DNA of 64,000 nucleotides from Rhinopithecus roxellana. Taxonomy: Eukaryota; Chordata; Mammalia; Primates; Cercopithecidae. The notes below the pieces were generated by a model that made no database searches, was not told where the DNA came from, and was given only the letters and a program-made list of their open reading frames with translations. This document shows positions 33,909 through 46,259 of the stretch, one piece after another. The position numbers were made by a program, and so were the translations under genes. The stretch is from contig NC_044556.1 in the NCBI RefSeq assembly GCF_007565055.1, positions 131,477,808 to 131,541,807 of the forward strand, in the 5' to 3' direction. Position 1 is the first letter of the stretch; each line of letters opens with the position of its first letter.

Positions 33909-35483
33909 GTAAATTGGTACCAGGAAAGGGGTGTTGCTGAAAAGATACCTGAAAATGTGGAAGTGACTTTGGAACTGGATAACAGGCAGAGGTTGGAACA
34001 GTTTGGAGGGCTCAGAAGAAGACAGAAAAATGTGAGAAAGTTTGGAATCTCCTAGAGACTTGTTGAATGGCTTTGACAAAAATGCTGATAGTGATATGGA
34101 CAATAAGGTCCAGGATGAGGTGGTCTTAGGTGGAGATGAGGAACTTGTTGGGAACTGGAGCAGAGGTGGCTCTTGTTATGTTTTAGCAAACAGACTGGTG
34201 GCATATTGCCCCTGCCCTAGAGATTTGTGGAACTTTGAACTTGAGAGAGAAGATTTAGGGTATTTGGTGGAAGAAATTTCTTAACAGCAAAGCATTCAAA
34301 AGGTGACTTGGGTGCTGTTAAAAGATTTCTATTTTAAAAGGAAAAGAGCATAAAAGTTCAGAAAATTTGCAACCTGACAATGTAGTAGAGAAGAAAAACC
34401 CATTTTTTTGAGGAGAAATTCATGCTGGCTGCAGAAATTTGCATAAGTAGCAAGGAGCCTAATATTAATGCCCAAGACCATGGGGAAAATGTCTCCAGGC
34501 CATGTCAGAGACCTTCAGGGCAGCCTGTCCCATCACAGGCCCAGAGGCCCAGGAGGAAAAAGTGGTGTTGTGGGCTGGGCCCAGGGTCCCTGTGCTGTGT
34601 GCAGTCTAGGGACTTGATGCCCTGTGTCTCAGCTGCTCCAGCCATGGCTGAAAGGGGCCAATATACAGCTTAGGCTGTGTCTTCAGAGGGTGGAAGCCCT
34701 AAGCCTTGGCAGCTTCCACATGGTATTGAGTCTAAGGGTAGACAGAAGTCAAGAACTGAGGTTTGGGAACCTCCACCTAGATTTCAGAAGATGTATAGAA
34801 ATGCCTGGATGCCCAGGCAGAGGTTTGCTGCAGGGGCAGGGCCCTCATGGAGAACCTCTGCTAGGGCAGTGTGGAAGGGAAATGTGGGGTTGGAGTCCTC
34901 ACATGGAGTTCCTACTGGGGCACTGCCTAGTGGAACTGTGAGAAGAGGGCCACAGTCCTCCAGACCCCAGAATGGTAGATCCACTGGCAGCTTGCACTGT
35001 GCACCTGGAAAAGCCACAGACACTCAATGCCAGCATATGAAAGCAGCCAGGAGGGAGACTGCTCCTCACAAAGCCACATGGGTGGAGCTGCCCAAGACCA
35101 TGGGAACCTACCTTTTGCATCGGTGTGATCTGGATGTGAGACCTGGAGTCAAAGGAGATCATTTTGGAGCTGTAAAATTTGACTGCCCCACTGGATATAG
35201 AATTTGCATGGACCCTGCAACCCTTTTGTTTTGGCCAATTTTTTCCATGTGAGATGGCTGTATTCCCCCAATACCTGTACCTCCATTGTATCTGGGAAGT
35301 AACTAGCTTGCTTTTGATTTTACAGGCTCATAGGTGGAAGGGACTTGCCTTGCCTCAGATAAGACTTTGGACTGTGGACTTTTGGGTTAATGCTGAAATG
35401 AACTAAGACTTTGAGGGACTGTTGGGAAGGCATCTTTAGTTTTGAAATGTGAGGATATGAGATTTGGAGGGGTCAGGGTGGAA
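33909..35483 (+). mobile_element. THE1B internal region
   Basis: It begins GTAAATTGGTACCAGG directly after the LTR, then GATACCTGAAAATGTGGAAG and GGAACAGTTTGGAGGGCTC, characteristic of THE1 internal sequence. It ends in a purine-rich tract (GGAGGGGTCAGGGTGGAA) before the 3' LTR. MaLR internal regions carry only remnants of retroviral-like coding sequence. The 191-codon open frame at 34677-35252 lies within it and has no recognisable intact domain, so it is not called as a gene. Confidence 0.87.
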
Positions 35484-35838
35484 TGATATGGTTTGGCTGT
35501 GTCCCCACCCAAATCTCAGCTTGAATTGTATCTCCCACAATTCCCACATGTTGTGGGATGGACCCAGGGGGAGGTAATTGAATCATGAGGGCTAGGCTTT
35601 GCTGTGCTATTCTTGTTATAGTGAATAAATCTCACAAGATCTGATGGGTTTTTCAGGGGTTTCCACTTTTGCTTCTTCCTCATTTTTCTCTTGCTGCTGC
35701 CATGTAAGAAGTGCCTTTCACCTCCCATCATGATTCTGAGGCCTCCCCAGCCATGTGGAACTATAAGTCTAATTAAACCTCCTTTTGTTCCCAGTTTCAG
35801 GTATGTCTTTATCAGCAGTGTGAAAATGAACTAACATA
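35484..35838 (+). mobile_element. THE1B 3' LTR
   Basis: A 355-bp copy of the 5' LTR starting TGATATGGTTTGG. The flanking bases ACTTC (33550-33554) and ACTTT (35839-35843) form a 5-bp target-site duplication with one mismatch, as expected for ERVL-MaLR integration. Confidence 0.87.
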
Positions 35839-35954
35839 ACTTTTTTGCAGTCTTGTAAACATCCATATATATACAACACTAAATTTGATGCTGAGTATAT
35901 AGTAGATTTTTAATACTTATGTGTAGCTGACAGTTTGACTGTGAAACTCAGTTG

Positions 35955-36165
35955 ATTCCAGTGAAAAATGGTGTGTTGTGGGGGAAAGCCCACCTAGACC
36001 CAAATTGGTCGAATCCTGGTAGTGGTCCTTATTGGTGGTGTGACTGCAGCACTAGTTGTTTAATATTCTTGAGTCTTAATTTAAAATGAGATAGCAATAC
36101 CAGCTTACAGAACCATTGAAAAGACTAAATGGAATGGCATATGTGAAAATGTCTGGTAACTTTAT
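35955..36165 (+). mobile_element. MIR SINE fragment
   Basis: CCAAATTGGTCGAATCCTGG, TAGTGGTCCTTATTGGTG and CTTACAGAACCATTGAAAAG keep the sense MIR order, heavily mutated. Confidence 0.5.
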
Positions 36166-36679
36166 TGTAGCTGGTACCTTTACCTGTCTACCTTCCTCCC
36201 GTCCCTTCTGCTGGCCAGTGGCAAGAGTCATGAGTGGCACCATATGCAGTTGTCTATATTCAAGCTATGGGTGCTGCAGAGAAGAGAGCCCATTAAAATT
36301 TGATGGTGTTCCCAGGAGCTGCTGGGCTGGAGAGGTAAAATGGAAGAAAAGAGAAAGAATAAGAAATAAGAATAATCAGAAATTTTGCAGCTTTTGAAGA
36401 AGGAAGGCACAGGCTTATGGTTTATGATCTGTTTGTATGCGTGCCTGCCTATGTGTTGTATTTATTCCTGCCTGAGGTTACATCAAAGTACATCCGCATC
36501 TATATTTCATACTCATCCTCCATACCATATATTCTCCTAAGGAGAACTCTTGAATGTGAACTGTGTGGCAATGGTGTTTCCTTTGCAGCATGCTTGCTTT
36601 ATCAGTGATTTTGTTGAAAGAATTTAAAAGCCTTTTCCTTCCTTTGGAGAAACCATAACTTATTTGGATAAACTGCTCC

Positions 36680-37005
36680 AGAATGGGATTCCCCTGTCTT
36701 TTCTGTTCGTATCCTTTCTGCCTTTTACCAATCCATGCCATGATGTTCTGTTGTGTGGGAACCAGTCTAAGACTTGGCTTCCTAGGGAGCTAGCCCCCTT
36801 CCTCTGTACCCACTTAGCACTTATCTGCATTTTCCCTCCATCAGCAGGCATTTGGGTCCCCTCTGTGTTATTCTCGTGGCCCTCTGGTTTCTTCACTGAG
36901 ATTGAGGGCAGGGATCATGTTCTCCTTTCCCTGTTCTCTAGGGTGACTTGTATATATATTCTTAGACCCATAATAGATGCCCAGCAAATGCGAGATGAGT
37001 GAGAG
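36680..37005 (+). mobile_element. L2 LINE 3' end
   Basis: CACTTAGCACTTATCTGCAT, ATTGAGGGCAGGGATCATGT and CATAATAGATGCCCAGCAAA follow the L2 3' block order in sense. Confidence 0.6.
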
Positions 37006-37256
37006 GTGAAAAGCAGGGTTCTATGCAAATCTGTCCATGGAGCTGGGCAGGGCGGGAGGTATGGGAACCATGAGCCCAGTTTACACCTTATCCTCCATGT
37101 TCACTTATACTCTGCCCAGGGTGTTTACTGCTCCTGAGCCCAGGTGGCAGGCATAAGAATCTAGGTTATAACCAAACCTTAGGCCCAGGAGCAGTGAGAG
37201 TATGGGTTCTAAGCTCTTAGTCCAGCTGTGGGACTGAGGCTGAAGGTAGAAAAATA

Positions 37257-37575
37257 GCAGGGCATGGTGGCTCATGCCTGTAATCCCAGCACTTTGGGAG
37301 GCCAAGGTGGGTCCATCACCTGAGGTCAGAAGTTTGAGACCAGCCTGGCCAACACGGTGAAACCCCATCTCTACTAAAAATACAAAAAATTACGCTGGCG
37401 TGATGGCACGTACCTGTGATCCCAGCTACTCAGGAGGCTGAGGCAGTAGAATCACTTGAACCTGTGAGGCAGAGGTTGCAGTGAGCCGACATTGCTCCAT
37501 TGCACTCCAGCCTGGGCAACAGAGCGAAACTTCATCTCAAAAAAAAAAAAAAAAAAAAGAAAAAAGAAAAGAAAA
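37257..37575 (+). mobile_element. Alu SINE (S-type), sense
   Basis: It runs from GCAGGGCATGGTGGCTCATG to CACTCCAGCCTGGGCAACAG and ends in an interrupted A tail (37539-37575). It is the only Alu in the window in the same orientation as CACNA1E. Confidence 0.95.
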
Positions 37576-38625
37576 CTGGATGACATGGAGTGGGGTTCTT
37601 TGATCAGGACTCTGAGGAGGCTGGTGTGTTTCTCCCTTCCTGTTTCAAAGGTAGCCCACATCACTTAGCTAGTTAACTTGGAGGAGTCTATTTTCTGTTT
37701 GCGTGTTTGTTGTTTTTTGTTTAAAATATATGATGTGTTAATATGGCCAATCGTTTGCATGACACAGATTTCTTTTTCTTTTCAATCAGTTTCTTTTCCC
37801 CTCTCCCCCCTCTTCCTGGACAATTAGCAAAGTGTTTGGTCTTTGGTTTGGATGAATAATTGATTCACAAGCTTTGTGAATGATTCATGGCCCATATGCT
37901 GGGGCAGCAGGATGTGGTGTATGGGTGTGTGGCAGCAGCACCTCATTACAAAGGTCAAGCTTCTCCCTAGCTTGGAGCAGGGGCTGTGCAGGCCACCTCC
38001 AGGGGCAGAGCAGGTTGCACGTGGTCTTTCTCTCAGATTCTCTCTAAGGGAGAGTGTTGGAGCTTCTTCCAGAAAAGCAAGGTTCTCTATGAGTGTATAC
38101 CTTCCAGACCAGTGATTCTGGTTTGGGTCAGATTTGTCAAACTGGAGTTTTCTCCTTTAAGCCAACACTTCACTCTCCCCAAGCTGAATAGCTGATTTGA
38201 TTTTCAAAGCGTTTGAGGAAGGGAGATACCTTGCCTGCCTTCCCTGCTACTGCACTAATTTTATTTCTTTGTATATCTCCTTCACTGGAGATAGAGAACA
38301 CCTGGTTACCATTCGCTTTATAGGTCTCCCTTGGCTTTGAAGGCTATTATTACGTACTTGCTTGATTGAGGCAGTGGGACTGTTGCCTGGCCTGTGGAAG
38401 AGTGGCATTCCATATCCAAAAAACCTCTCAGTATTTGAGACTTCTGAATGTGTCCTGGTCTTTAGAAGCTGGCTTAGGAAAAATAAGTTAGTTACAGTAA
38501 GTCCTGAACCAAGTTTTTTGTCTGTTAGGCAGTCAGATCCCACATTTTATTATAGGGAATCGAGACAGAGACAGGGTATGAATAAAATCCAAGACTCTGA
38601 TGAAGATGTGGCAGTTTGGTGATTG
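37576..38625. other. Intron 3 sequence, unrecognised
   Basis: No exon or clear interspersed repeat is seen. Confidence 0.45.
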
Positions 38626-38629
38626 ATCA

Positions 38630-39650
38630 TTTGGGCTTTTTTTAAAGTAAGATCATAAAAATAGTACATAAAAATGTATTTTCTAGCATAAGTTACGATT
38701 ATCATATTTAGGTCCTTAATCCATATGGCGTTTCTTTGCATGTACTATGTGAGATATGACTATACCTATATGCTTTTCCATCACTTCCCAACTTCATTGA
38801 GTGAATACGAATAGTACAACTTTTGCCCGCTGATTTGTAATGTCACTTCTGTTTGTATACCAAATTCCCATATATATGTGGTCTGTTTTTAGGCTGTCTT
38901 TTCTATCCCATTGGCAATCATTAATGACTATATTTTTATAAAGCTTTTTGATAACTGGTAGTGGCAATCTTCCCCTCCCCTATTTGTCTTTAAAACTGGC
39001 TAATCTTAGGCATTATAGTTTCATATGAATTAGAACTAACTTGTCAAAATCTTCAGGTTTTTTTTTTTTTTGGAAATGCAGTGGATTTATTGACTAATTT
39101 GGGGAAAATTAACATTTTCACAATGTTGAATCTTACCAATATTTCTCCATTTATTTGGAATATATTCTAGACCCTATTATAGTTTTGGAGATTTTTTTCC
39201 ACTTACGACTTGCACATCTTTGTTATGGTTTTTCTTCTGTGTCTTGTAATTTTATTACTCTTGTGAATGATTTAAATTTTTTCGTTTCTAATAGAATGTT
39301 GCTAATGTATAGGGATGTTAGTTTTTATTTGTTGATGTTATATCTAGCAATCATGTAAAAGTTTATTAGTTAAAATCATGTTTGTATACATTTTTTAGAT
39401 TATATAGGTAGAAAATTATGTTAACTACAAACAAGTGTTATTGTATTTGTTTCTTTCTAATTCACCTACTGTATGCTTCTTTTTCTTATCTTATTGCCCT
39501 AAACAGAACTTCCAGGAAAATATTGTGTAATGGCAGTAATAGAAGGCTATCTTATTTTGTTTCTTATTTAAAGTTTAGCAATGAAGACAGATGTTTCTTA
39601 TAGTGTTATGGTGAATACTCTTTATAAAGGAAGTAAAGAATAATTGTTAA
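38630..39650 (-). mobile_element. Degenerate L1 ORF2 fragment, antisense
   Basis: Blocks such as GTCCTTAATCCATATGGCG, ACATTTTCACAATGTTGAAT, CTCCATTTATTTGGAATATA and TTGCCCTAAACAGAACTTCC are decayed versions of the antisense L1 ORF2 order seen intact at 41618-43846. The divergence points to an old L1M or HAL1 copy. No reading frame remains. Confidence 0.65.
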
Positions 39651-39934
39651 ACTAATGTCAATAATAGCTCAATATTTTCATCTAATTCATAAACTCAAAG
39701 GTTTTGGAAGTTCATTCTGGAGAAGATGAAACATTGACATTATTGTGGGTGCTATTGAAAATTGAGCTAAAAAGTTTAGTATTAACAATAAGCTTATTTA
39801 GTTGTGGAGTGATAATATACATACAATTTTGATGAGACATGATGTATTGTAAAGTTTTTACTAAATTAAGAAACCTATGGAACAGAAACATATAAAATGA
39901 ATTGTATGGACAAAGAATTCATTATCATAGCCGC

Positions 39935-40155
39935 ACCAAGTATGGTATTCCACAGGTTGAAATAAAGACTATATATTGGGTGCAGTCTACCCTGCTTGGG
40001 TGATGGGTGCACTAAAATCTCAGAAATCACCACTAAAGAACTTACCCATGTAACCAAAATTACCTGTACCCCCAAAACTATTGAAATAAAAATAAAAAAT
40101 AAGAAAAGAAGTTGTAGGCAAATAGAACCAGTAAAAAAAAAAAAAAAAAAAAGTA
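39935..40155 (+). mobile_element. Old L1 3' end with poly(A), sense
   Basis: GGGTGATGGGTGCACTAAAA, TCTCAGAAATCACCACTAAA and CCCCCAAAACTATTGAAATA match the 3' end of L1PB/L1MA-type elements. It has two A-rich stretches, at about 40085-40106 and 40134-40152, separated by roughly 30 bp. Confidence 0.7.
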
Positions 40156-40254
40156 ACAAGAAAATTTAACAAGTTCATCAAAAAGTAAGAAAAGAGAGAA
40201 AGGAAGCAATTATAAAGTGAGGCAAGCAGAACATATGAAAGTGGAAAGAAGTCC

Positions 40255-40650
40255 TGACTTAATAGCAATTGAAACGAATATAACAGATTAAACTTATTTT
40301 TTAAAAGTCAGAGGCCCTGTGACTTTAATTTTTTGATCTTACGTTTAAATGACTAAGCTAAATAAAATGACACTAGAAAACTGAAAATAGAGGAGGTAGC
40401 AAAAGGTATTCTAGACAAATGCCAACCAAAAGAAAGTGACTATAACATTAAAAAAATTCAAGGTGAAAATATTGAAGGAGACAATAATGACTATTTCATT
40501 GTGATAAAAAGAAAATAATTGAAGGACATTTAAAAGGTATGCACCATCAGAATAAATGTCTGTTAAAAATATAAAGGTAACTATTAGGTAAGGAGATTTC
40601 CAACTGTTTTTGAACAAAATGCAACAAAAATTTAGGGATCTTTATGAAAA
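40255..40650 (+). mobile_element. Possible degenerate L1/HAL1 fragment
   Basis: The A-rich order (GTCTAGACAAATGCCAACC-like, AGGAGACAATAATGACTATT, AAAGGTATGCACCATCAGAA) recalls a decayed sense L1 ORF2 N-terminal half. Boundaries and family are uncertain. Confidence 0.35.
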
Positions 40651-41135
40651 AGTTCAATATCATTTTGGGCACTTAGGTTGATTTACAAAGCAGGTCCTCA
40701 GAGGCTTAAACATTTATAAAATGTTTCCCCTCCCCCATTTGTCTCTAAATGTCTTTATAATTGGCTAATCTTAGGCATTAGAGGTCCTAAACTAAGTTTT
40801 GAACGATAACAGGCAGTAAAGAGAAAAAACGTATACTGCAATTCTAATTTCTTAAAAATTCACCACCAACATCATCACAAAACTTTTGTAGTTCACTTAC
40901 TCTGTGTATTTGAAATTTTTGATAAAACTATAATGTGTGTATATATATTTTTATGTATATATGTAAAATACATTTCTGCCATATGTATACACACATTTAC
41001 ATTCACACATACATATGTAATACACCTATGCCCATGCACATATAGATGATTACCTTTACATTTTTAACTGCTCTATTATTGTCTTTTATCCTTTGTGGCT
41101 GATAGTACTTCTAATATCAACATGATTATTTCTTT

Positions 41136-41437
41136 CTTTCTTTTTTTTTTTTTTTCGAGACAGAGTCTTACTCTGTCACCCAGGCCTCCAGGCAATGGTG
41201 CGATCTCAGCTCACTGCAACCTCTGCCTCCTGGGTTCCAGCAATTTTCCAGCCTCAGTCTCCCGAGTAGCTGGGATTACAAGCATGCACCACACACCAGG
41301 CTAATTTTTGTATTTTTAGTAGAGACGGGGTTTCACCATGTTGGCCAGGCTGGTCATGAACTCTTGACCTCAGTTGGTTCACCCACCTTGGCCTCCCAAA
41401 GTGCTGGGATTACATGCATAAGCCACCATGCCTGGCC
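41136..41437 (-). mobile_element. Alu SINE, antisense, with 17-bp target duplication
   Basis: The reversed Alu body runs from GAGACAGAGTCTTACTCTG to AGCCACCATGCCTGGCC. It is flanked by identical AACATGATTATTTCTTT copies at 41119-41135 and 41438-41454. Confidence 0.96.
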
Positions 41438-41617
41438 AACATGATTATTTCTTTACAAATAACTTTTGTTTCCTCTTTCATTGGAAACACTAGCATTTTT
41501 TCCTTACTTTTGGTGCTGTAAAATTTCACTAATATGTGTCTTATATGATGGTTTTTATTTATTTTTATTTTTATGGCATTTTAAGGTTTCTATTTTTTTT
41601 TTCTTTTACATTATGCC

Positions 41618-43846
41618 TTTTTTTTTTTTAAATTATACTTTAAGTTCTAGGGTACATGTGCACAACGTGCAGGTTTGTTACATATATATACATGTGCCAT
41701 GTTGGTGTGCTGCACCCATTAATTCATCATTTACATTAGGTATATCCCCTAATGCTATCCCTCCACCCTACCCCCTCCCCAAAATAGGACCCGGTGTGTG
41801 ATGCTCCCCTTCCTGTGTCCAAGCGATCTCATTGTTCAATTCCCACCTATGAGTGAGAACATGTGGTATTTGGTTTTCTGTTCTTAACGATAGTTTGCTG
41901 AGAATGATGGTTTCCAGCTGCATCCATGTCCCTACAAAGGACACGAACTCATCCTTTTTTATGGCTGCATAGTATTCCATGGTGTATATGTGCCACATTT
42001 TCTTAATCCAGTCTGTCACTGATGGACATTTAGGTTGATTCCAAGTCTTTGCTATTGCGAATAGTGCCGCAATAAACATATGTGTGCATGTGTCTTTATA
42101 GCAGCGTGACTTATAATCCTTTGGGTATATCCCCAGTAATGGGATGGCTGGGTCAAATGGTATTTCTAGTTCTAAATCCTTGAGGAATCACCACACTGTT
42201 TTCCACAATGGTTGAACTAGTTTACACTCCCACCAACAGTGTAAAAGTGTTCCTATTTCTCCATATCCTCTCCAGCACCTGTTGTTTCCTGATTTTTTAA
42301 TGATTGCCAATCTAACTGGTGTGAGATGGTATCTCATTGTGGTTTTGATTTGCATTTCTCTGATGGCGAGTGATGATGAGCATTTTTTTCATGTGTCTGT
42401 TGGCTGTATGAATGTCTTCTTTTGAGAAGTGTCTGTTCATATCCTTTGCCCACTTTTTGGTGGGGTTGTTTTTTTTCTTGCAAATTTGATTGAGTTCTTT
42501 ATAGGCTCTGGATATTAGCCCTTTGTCAGATGAGTAGATTGCAAACATTTTCTCCCATTCTGTAGGTTGTCTTTTCACTCTGATGGTAGTTTCTTTTGCT
42601 GTGCAGAAGCTCTTTAGTTTAATTAGATCCCATTTGTCAATTTTGGCTTTTGTTGCCGTTGCTTTTGGTGTTTTAGACATGAAGTCCTTGCCCATGCCTA
42701 TGTCTTGAATGGTATTCCTTAGGTTTTCTTCTAGGGTTTTTATAGTTTTAGGTCTAACATTTAAGTCTTTAATCCATCTTGAATTAATTTTCGTATAAGG
42801 AGTAAGGAAAGGATCCAGTTTCAGCTTTCTAGTTGTGGCTAGCCTATTTTCCCAGCACCGTTTAGTAAATAGGGAATCCTTTCCCCATTTCTTGTTTTTC
42901 TCAGGTTTGTCAAAGATCAGATGGCTGTAGATGTGTGATATTATTTGTGAGGGCTCTGTTCTGTTCCATTGGTCTAGATCTCTGTTTTGGTACCAGTACC
43001 ATGCTGTTTTGGTTACTATAGCCTTGTAGTATAGTTTGAAGTCAGGTAGCGTGATGCCTCCAGCTTTGTTCTTTTGGCTTAGGATTGTCTTGGCAATGCG
43101 GGGTCTTTTTTGGTTCCATATGAACTTTAAAGCAGTTTTTTCCAATTCTGTGAAGAAAGTCATTGGTAGCTTAATGGGGATGGCATTGAATCTATAAATT
43201 ACCTTTGGCAGTATGGCCATTTTCATGATATTGATTCTTCCTATCCATGAGCATGGAATGTTCTTCCATTTGTTTGTGTCCTCTTTTATTTCACTGAGCA
43301 GTAGTTCGTAGTTCTCCTTGAAGAGGTCCTTCACATCCCTTGTAAGTTGGATTCCTAGGTATTTTATTCTCTTTGAAGCTATTGTGAATGGGAGTTCGTT
43401 CATGATTTGGCTCTCTGTTTGTCTGTTACTGGTGTATAAGAATGCTTGTGATTTTTCCACATAGATTTTGTATCCTGAGACTTTGCCGAAGTTGCTTATC
43501 AGCTTAAGGAGATTTTGGGCTGAGACAATGGGGTTTTCTAAATATACAATCATGTCATCTGCAAACAGGGACAATTTGACTTCTTCTTTTCCATACTGAA
43601 TACCCTTGATTTCTTTCTCTTGCCTGATTGCCCTAGCCAGAACTTCCAACACTATGTTGAATAGGTGTGGTGAGAGAGGGCATCCCTGTCTTGTGCCAGT
43701 TTTTGAAGGGAATGCTTCCAGTTTTTGCCCATTCAGTATGATATTGGCTGTGGGTTTATCATAAATAGCTCTTATTATTTTGAGATACGTTCCATCAATA
43801 GAGAATTTATTGAGAGTTTTTAACATGAAGGGCTGGTGAATTTTTT
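41618..43846 (-). mobile_element. L1PA-type LINE-1, 5'-truncated, antisense
   Basis: It reads on the minus strand. A T run (41618-41629) marks the poly(A) tail, followed inward by the L1 3' UTR and about the last 670 codons of ORF2. The 43826-42312 frame is open for 504 codons and covers the FADD catalytic motif of the reverse transcriptase, the thumb region and part of the C-terminal domain. A frameshift near 42410 breaks it, and the C-terminal segment continues in another frame (42079-41768). The element lacks the 5' UTR, ORF1 and endonuclease domain, so it is an inactive relic. Primate-specific 3' UTR features and modest divergence suggest a middle-aged L1PA subfamily. No clear target-site duplication was found. 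Confidence 0.92.
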
Positions 43847-43849
43847 ATT

Positions 43850-44785
43850 CAATGCTGGGAAGTACTTTTGAATTGCTTCTCTTCCTTTCAAATTCTCCCC
43901 TTCTCCACTTATTAATTTTGCCTTCTCTACATTTTCTCTATTCTTTATTTCTAGCACTCATTATTAAATGATGTTGGAACTTCTTCCCTTTAATTTTAAT
44001 CTTTTCTTAATGTTTTTCGTATTTTTCTTACTCTTGTGTTGATTTCTGGGAACATTGCTCAGTTCCATTTTTCACGTCTCAAATTCACCTATTTTGCCAC
44101 TGAGTCTACTTAATCATTTTAAAAGTTTTCAGTTATCAAAATGTTCAATTGCACCATCTCTGGGTAATTTTGTAAAATGCTTGCAATATTCTCGCACTTT
44201 TCTCTAAGCTGGTAATTATATATCTTCATTCTCATTGAGTACAAGTTCTTTGATTGTTGAGTTTGTTCTCTTTCTCTCTGTGGTACTGAAATTCCCCAAG
44301 TTTCTGGTAATTCTTGATTGTAATACTATCTTCTTTCTACCATGCCTGTTTGTGCAAAATTCTTGCAAGGAGAAAGGCTATGAAGCTAATAGTCTGGCAA
44401 GGGTATGGAAGTGGTGAGACCTGCTGCTGGATGGGTCACTTTGATGACCAGTCCCCGGGGGGTAGGCATTTCCTGTTCCTCTCAGGCATAAAAAGGCACG
44501 AGAGCAGTTCCCCATCTTTCTCACCCACCTTTCCTGCCCATTGCCCCTGCTTGTGGACAGATTTTCCTTTATTGCTGCCCAGTCTGAGAGATAAGGTAGG
44601 TTAAGGAGGAGGGTTAAAGTAAGTGCTTGATCTTTCTGCTACTGTATTCAAACTGTCACCCTGTTGGTCACCTGGATCCCATCAGATCCCAGTGTCTACC
44701 CTCTGTGGATGGGAGCACTTGTGGTGACATGCCCACATTTAGAGAGGTCATATTCTCTTCTGAGGGCTGGGAGCTGTGGTTTCTT
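43850..44785. other. Intron 3 sequence, unrecognised
   Basis: No exon or clear repeat is seen. The stretch is T-rich up to about 44340. Confidence 0.45.
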
Positions 44786-44788
44786 TTT

Positions 44789-45088
44789 CTTTTTTCTTTT
44801 TTTTTTGAGATGAAGTTTTGCTCTTGTTGCCCAGGCTGGAGTGCAGTGGCACGATCTCGGCTCACTGCAACCTCCACCTCCCAGGTTCAAGTGATTCTCC
44901 TGCCACAGCTTCCCAAGTAGCTGGGATTATAGGCATGCGCCACCATGCCTGGCTAATTTTGTGTTTTTAATAGAGACAGGGTTTCACCATGTTGGCCAGG
45001 CTGGTCTTGGACTCCTAACCTCAGGTGATCCATCTGCCTTGGCCTCCCAAAGTGCTGGGATTACAGGTGTGAGCCACCACATCTGGCC
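44789..45088 (-). mobile_element. Alu SINE (S-type), antisense, with target duplication
   Basis: The reversed body runs from GAGATGAAGTTTTGCTCTTG to GAGCCACCACATCTGGCC. Identical TGTGGTTTCTTTTT copies flank it at 44775-44788 and 45089-45102. Confidence 0.95.
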
Positions 45089-45384
45089 TGTGGTTTCTTT
45101 TTAAAATTCAGATTGCATCTACTTTCTGTCGAGAGGAGATTCAGCACAACATCTAGCCCAGTGAGGGTTTGTTTCTCCTTTTGCTGTCCAGTGTGGTTAC
45201 TGTATGTATATAGAAAATGATTTCTAGGAATTTGGTGGAAGGAGGGAAAGGTCAGAGTGTGTGTTCAGTCTACCTGTCAGAGAAGTTGGGGCAATATTTT
45301 CTTCTGACTTCTCTGAGTCTCAGTTACTTCACATCCAAAATGAGGTGGTGATGATGATGAAGTATGAGGGTGGTGGTGGTGATC

Positions 45385-45560
45385 CTCAGTTAATATTTGA
45401 AATTGGAGTGTATGTCAGGCACTGTTCTAAGTACTTTACATGTGCAAACAAATCTAATGCCTCAACAATCCTTTGATGTCTATTCTATTACTATTGCCAT
45501 ATTATAGATGAAGAAACAGAGGTACAGTGGGATTAAATAATTTACCCAGATAAGGGGCTA
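45385..45560 (-). mobile_element. MIR SINE fragment, antisense
   Basis: TGTCAGGCACTGTTCTAAG, TACTTTACATGTGC and ATAGATGAAGAAACAGAGG mark the antisense MIR order. Confidence 0.75.
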
Positions 45561-46259
45561 CCTACTGTATAGAATTAGTTTGAGAATTATTAAGCCAACA
45601 CATGTAAAGCACTTAGCATAGTACCTGAAATATATTGGAACAATAAAAATGGCAGCTATTATTTTTCTCAGAGCCAACAAAAGAGCTGGCTTGTAATAGG
45701 CGCTAATAAATATATATTGAGTGAATGAAAATTCACCAAACATTTCTATTCCACGCAGTTTGCAGAAGATCTTGTAGAAGTTAGTTGGACAGGGTGACCT
45801 GTTCTAGTGTTTTCTGTCTTAGTGTTTTTATGTAATGTAAAAGCTGTGTGTTTCTTGCTATTTGATTCTTACCCTACCAGCTCAATATTTTAAATGTTTA
45901 CATATTGAGTTCTTGGTGCTTGAAACCATTTTAAATCTTTCTGCTTTGTCATATAATATGATTGCAAATAAATTAGGTAATGAGTTTTAAAAACTCAGTT
46001 GTGGTTAATCTTTCAGGTTCAGAGAACTGAAAAATATATTGACTTCTGCTTTAAGCAAACTTACATTCTAATTTCCATACACATATACATTACATGCATT
46101 TTTATATATACTGCATAGGAAAGATGTCCTTCATTTGCTCATTCTGTATTGAATTCCAGCATCCAGTACATTGTCTGGCACAGAGCAGGTGTTCAATAAA
46201 GTACTGCTGATTCATTGGAATCTTTTTCATGTGTTATATGTAAATGTGCATGTATATGT

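Noticed and set aside
34677..35252. Open frame of 191 codons on the plus strand
   Set aside because: It lies wholly within the THE1B internal region, with no start context, conserved domain or splice signals. It is treated as chance openness in a MaLR relic.
42312..43826. Open frame of 504 codons on the minus strand
   Set aside because: It is the C-terminal half of L1 ORF2 (FADD reverse-transcriptase motif) in a 5'-truncated, frameshifted L1 copy, not a host gene.
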